Shown in pieces: positions 61,949 through 64,000 of a stretch of 64,000 bases of DNA. The notes under the pieces are model-generated. The model ran no database searches. It saw only the letters and a program-made list of their open reading frames with translations, and was not told the DNA's origin. Position 1 is the stretch's first letter, and each line of letters starts with the position of its first letter. Origin of the DNA: Lentisphaerota bacterium (GTDB taxonomy: Bacteria; Verrucomicrobiota; Lentisphaeria; Oligosphaerales; JABHEG01); the NCBI GenBank assembly GCA_018676675.1, contig JABHEG010000378.1, positions 62,001 through 126,000 of the forward strand. The letters are read 5' to 3'. The translations under genes were made by a program, and so were the position numbers.

Positions 61949-64000
61949 GTGCGTTCCCGATCGCTGACGAGGTGGCACCAAGCCCCTTTGGGCTCCCTCT
62001 TCGCAAGCATGCTGCTCCCGCTGGTCTGCGCAGCCGCGCCCAAACTGGGACAAGAACCACTTCCCGAATTGACCGTCACGGTCACCTCGCGCTTCAACAC
62101 ACAGGGGCGGCTCCCCAAGAACCTGCGGGACTACCTCGCCCGGCACCCCAATGTGCGCCTCAAGCAGTGGGAGGGAATACGGCTTCCTCAGGAGGGGGCC
62201 CGGGCCAGCCTCGCGATGGCCATGGCCGCAAACATCGGAGCAGACATCTTCGAGACCGACATCCGCCAGGCTGTGGCACAGGGACTCGCTTACCCGCTGA
62301 CTGAGTGGATTGGCCAGGACGGCATCCTCGCCAACGGCCAACCCAAACTGACTCCGGATGGGACTCCCGACCGAAATGGGCAGATTGATGCCGACGAAAG
62401 CAAGTGGCCAGGCTGGATGCACATCAAGCCCTTCCTGCGCCAAGCCGGCACGGTGGATGGGATCCCCTACTCTCTCCCGATCGGGGATGGCACCTACGTC
62501 GGCATCCTCTACAGCAAGAGCATGATTCGCAAAGCCGGCCTCGACCCGGAGAAACCGCCGATGACTTGGGAAGAGTTCATCCACTGGGCCCGTCTGCTCT
62601 ACATCCATGAGACCAAGACACCGGCCGTCGAACTCATCCCTGCCAGCTGGGCCTTTGCCCCCTGGGTGGCAACAGCCGGCTCCAGCATCGTCGTTCAGGA
62701 TCGTGTCAGTCCGACCACAGGCAAGCCCCACACCTTCAATGAACAGGCGACTGATCTCCGGGTCCCCGAGACCGGTGAGGATCTCTCCCGGGTCATGCCC
62801 AAATGGCGCTGCAACGTCGCCCATCCCGATGCCGTGGCTGCGGTTGGGTTCTACCACCGGCTGCGCTGGGCCCCGTGGATCGTGGATCCTGAAAACAGCG
62901 CTCCCCTCGAACTGAGCCCCGAAGAAGCCCAACAGGGCAAGGCCGAACGCCAGGGGCGGACGATCACATTCAACCCAACCGACGTCATTGAGGGCTGTGT
63001 AGGCGTCACAAACCAGCGCTTCACCGAGATGCTGACCCGTTTCGGTCGCAGCCTGGCCATGCATCCGCTTTGGGCCAGTGACATGACCCAGTTCGAGACC
63101 CTTGGCGTTCAAGCCGACGATCTCGGCATGTTCCCCTTCCCTGCCATGAACGGCCAACTTCGCCCTGTCCTTCAAAATTCCGCCTGCTTCTTCATGATCG
63201 GCAAAGACGTGCGCACCCGCGGCGGGTCTACCGACGAAGAGCACAAGGCGTACCGCGACATCGTCTGGAATATCATGACACGCATCTGCGCCAAGGAGGG
63301 CAGCGACGAGAGCATCCGCCGCAAGGTCGCAGCCGGTCAGGCCAAGTTCCTCAACCCTCGCGACCTCGAACGGCTGGGCCTGGATGACTACCTCCGCGAG
63401 TTCCCGCCGGAGAACCTCCAGACCTGGGCCCGAATCGAGGCGGGCCAGATCCAGGAAGTCATTGAGCCATTCATGGGGCGCTGGCTACAGTTCCGGGATT
63501 TCTACCAGCGGGAAGTCGTTGACCGCGTGCTTCGCCCAAGCGGAAGAGAGTTTGACTACGCCGAGGCGCTTCGACAACTGGAGCGGGACGCAAATCGTGG
63601 AATCATGTTCGAGCGTCCTCCCGAAGTGTTGGATAAGCACCGCCCGAGGGCCCGAGTCATCGCGGTCATCGTTGCCGTGATCATGCTCACCTTCCTCGTT
63701 CTCATCATCCGGGACCAGGTCAAACGCGGGGCCTCTCTCGCCGGCGTCCACAAAGGCTGGATGCCGTGGCTGCTCATGGCCCCCGCCCTGCTCTCCATCG
63801 GCATCTGGAAGTACTATCCCCTTCTGCGCGGTCTCGTCATGGCGTTCCAGGACTACAAAATCGCGGGTAAGACAGTCTTCGTTGGACTCAATAACTTCAT
63901 CGCCATCGCCCTGGACCCCAATTTCTATCATTACATCTGGACGACCTTCCGATTCGTCTTCTGGAACCTGATCCTGGCCTTCTTCACCCCCATCATACTT
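61949..64000 (+). CDS. Solute-binding protein fused to MalF-type permease, 3' end cut by window
   Basis: An open frame of 684 codons runs to the window end. GTG 61949 has CGGAG 9 bases upstream and begins a clean signal peptide (residues 1-30, ending C-A-A-A-P). Residues about 35-560 are a MalE-like sugar-binding protein (strings G-I-P-Y-S-L-P-I-G-D-G-T-Y-V-G and S-K-S-M-I-R-K-A-G-L-D-P), with an EF-hand-like D-x-N-x-D-A-D-E stretch. A transmembrane helix (570-587) follows, then M605-P-W-L-L-M-A-P-A-L-L, the first permease helix, and F-V-G-L-N-N-F, the usual start of a MalF-like subunit. So binding protein and permease are one chain. Divergent from a second transporter operon. Confidence 0.85.
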   Translation, partial: MRSRSLTRWHQAPLGSLFASMLLPLVCAAAPKLGQEPLPELTVTVTSRFNTQGRLPKNLRDYLARHPNVRLKQWEGIRLPQEGARASLAMAMAANIGADIFETDIRQAVAQGLAYPLTEWIGQDGILANGQPKLTPDGTPDRNGQIDADESKWPGWMHIKPFLRQAGTVDGIPYSLPIGDGTYVGILYSKSMIRKAGLDPEKPPMTWEEFIHWARLLYIHETKTPAVELIPASWAFAPWVATAGSSIVVQDRVSPTTGKPHTFNEQATDLRVPETGEDLSRVMPKWRCNVAHPDAVAAVGFYHRLRWAPWIVDPENSAPLELSPEEAQQGKAERQGRTITFNPTDVIEGCVGVTNQRFTEMLTRFGRSLAMHPLWASDMTQFETLGVQADDLGMFPFPAMNGQLRPVLQNSACFFMIGKDVRTRGGSTDEEHKAYRDIVWNIMTRICAKEGSDESIRRKVAAGQAKFLNPRDLERLGLDDYLREFPPENLQTWARIEAGQIQEVIEPFMGRWLQFRDFYQREVVDRVLRPSGREFDYAEALRQLERDANRGIMFERPPEVLDKHRPRARVIAVIVAVIMLTFLVLIIRDQVKRGASLAGVHKGWMPWLLMAPALLSIGIWKYYPLLRGLVMAFQDYKIAGKTVFVGLNNFIAIALDPNFYHYIWTTFRFVFWNLILAFFTPIIL

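Noticed and set aside
61925..63244. Long minus-strand open frame of about 440 codons opposite the fused binding-protein gene
   Set aside because: The plus strand has a complete binding protein with signal peptide and ribosome site; the minus frame is a G/C-rich shadow.

Overview
The window is high-GC DNA and looks like part of a bacterial chromosome from the PVC superphylum (Planctomycetes, Lentisphaerae, Kiritimatiellae) or a similar lineage. The evidence is the protein repertoire: very large secreted PQQ-type beta-propellers, two DUF4838 proteins, NPCBM and malectin domains, a Tat-exported sulfatase, a ceramidase-family protein, a DegT aminotransferase and carbohydrate ABC permeases of unusual shape. 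No rRNA, tRNA or CRISPR array was seen, so the phylum is an inference.

Layout. (1) 1-15 kb is mixed: an FAA-hydrolase cut by the left edge; a minus-strand run of family-4 uracil-DNA glycosylase, TolC-type protein, DegT aminotransferase and sugar isomerase; a ceramidase-family enzyme; a second-type Ssb; a hybrid histidine kinase; a large secreted propeller protein; an Ldh-family oxidoreductase; and GAPDH with a clear terminator. (2) 15-26 kb holds secreted proteins: a metzincin protease with an NPCBM domain, a 1534-residue propeller/methyltransferase-like protein, a BNR-4 protein and a LamG-propeller protein. (3) 26-28.8 kb is an IS91-family element among repeats. (4) 28.8-54 kb is a carbohydrate-degradation region: two DUF4838 proteins, two more propeller/methyltransferase-like proteins, a heparinase-II/III-like protein with FG-GAP repeats and a GH5-like hydrolase. 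It is interrupted by a nitrilase and by a small, lower-GC gene lying between two copies of a palindromic repeat. (5) 54-64 kb is a minus-strand transport operon (binding protein, MalF-like and MalG-like permeases, Ca2+/cation antiporter, sulfatase). It is divergent from a gene in which a binding protein is fused to a permease and which runs off the right edge.

The genes fit together as a system for binding, desulfating, depolymerising and importing complex, probably sulfated or uronate-containing polysaccharides. No ABC ATPase and no sulfatase-maturating enzyme is in the window.

The strongest lead is a set of three exported proteins (14994-19598, 32212-35424, 38488-44223) built from the same three modules: a propeller half A, a methyltransferase-like Rossmann domain M that starts a conserved W-T-H signature, and a propeller half B that ends in a Cys...Cys-x-Cys-x-Tyr motif. 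Two have the order A-M-B and the third has M-B-A, a circular permutation. The binding-protein/permease fusion, the permease with two extra hydrophobic inserts and two families of palindromic intergenic repeats are further leads.
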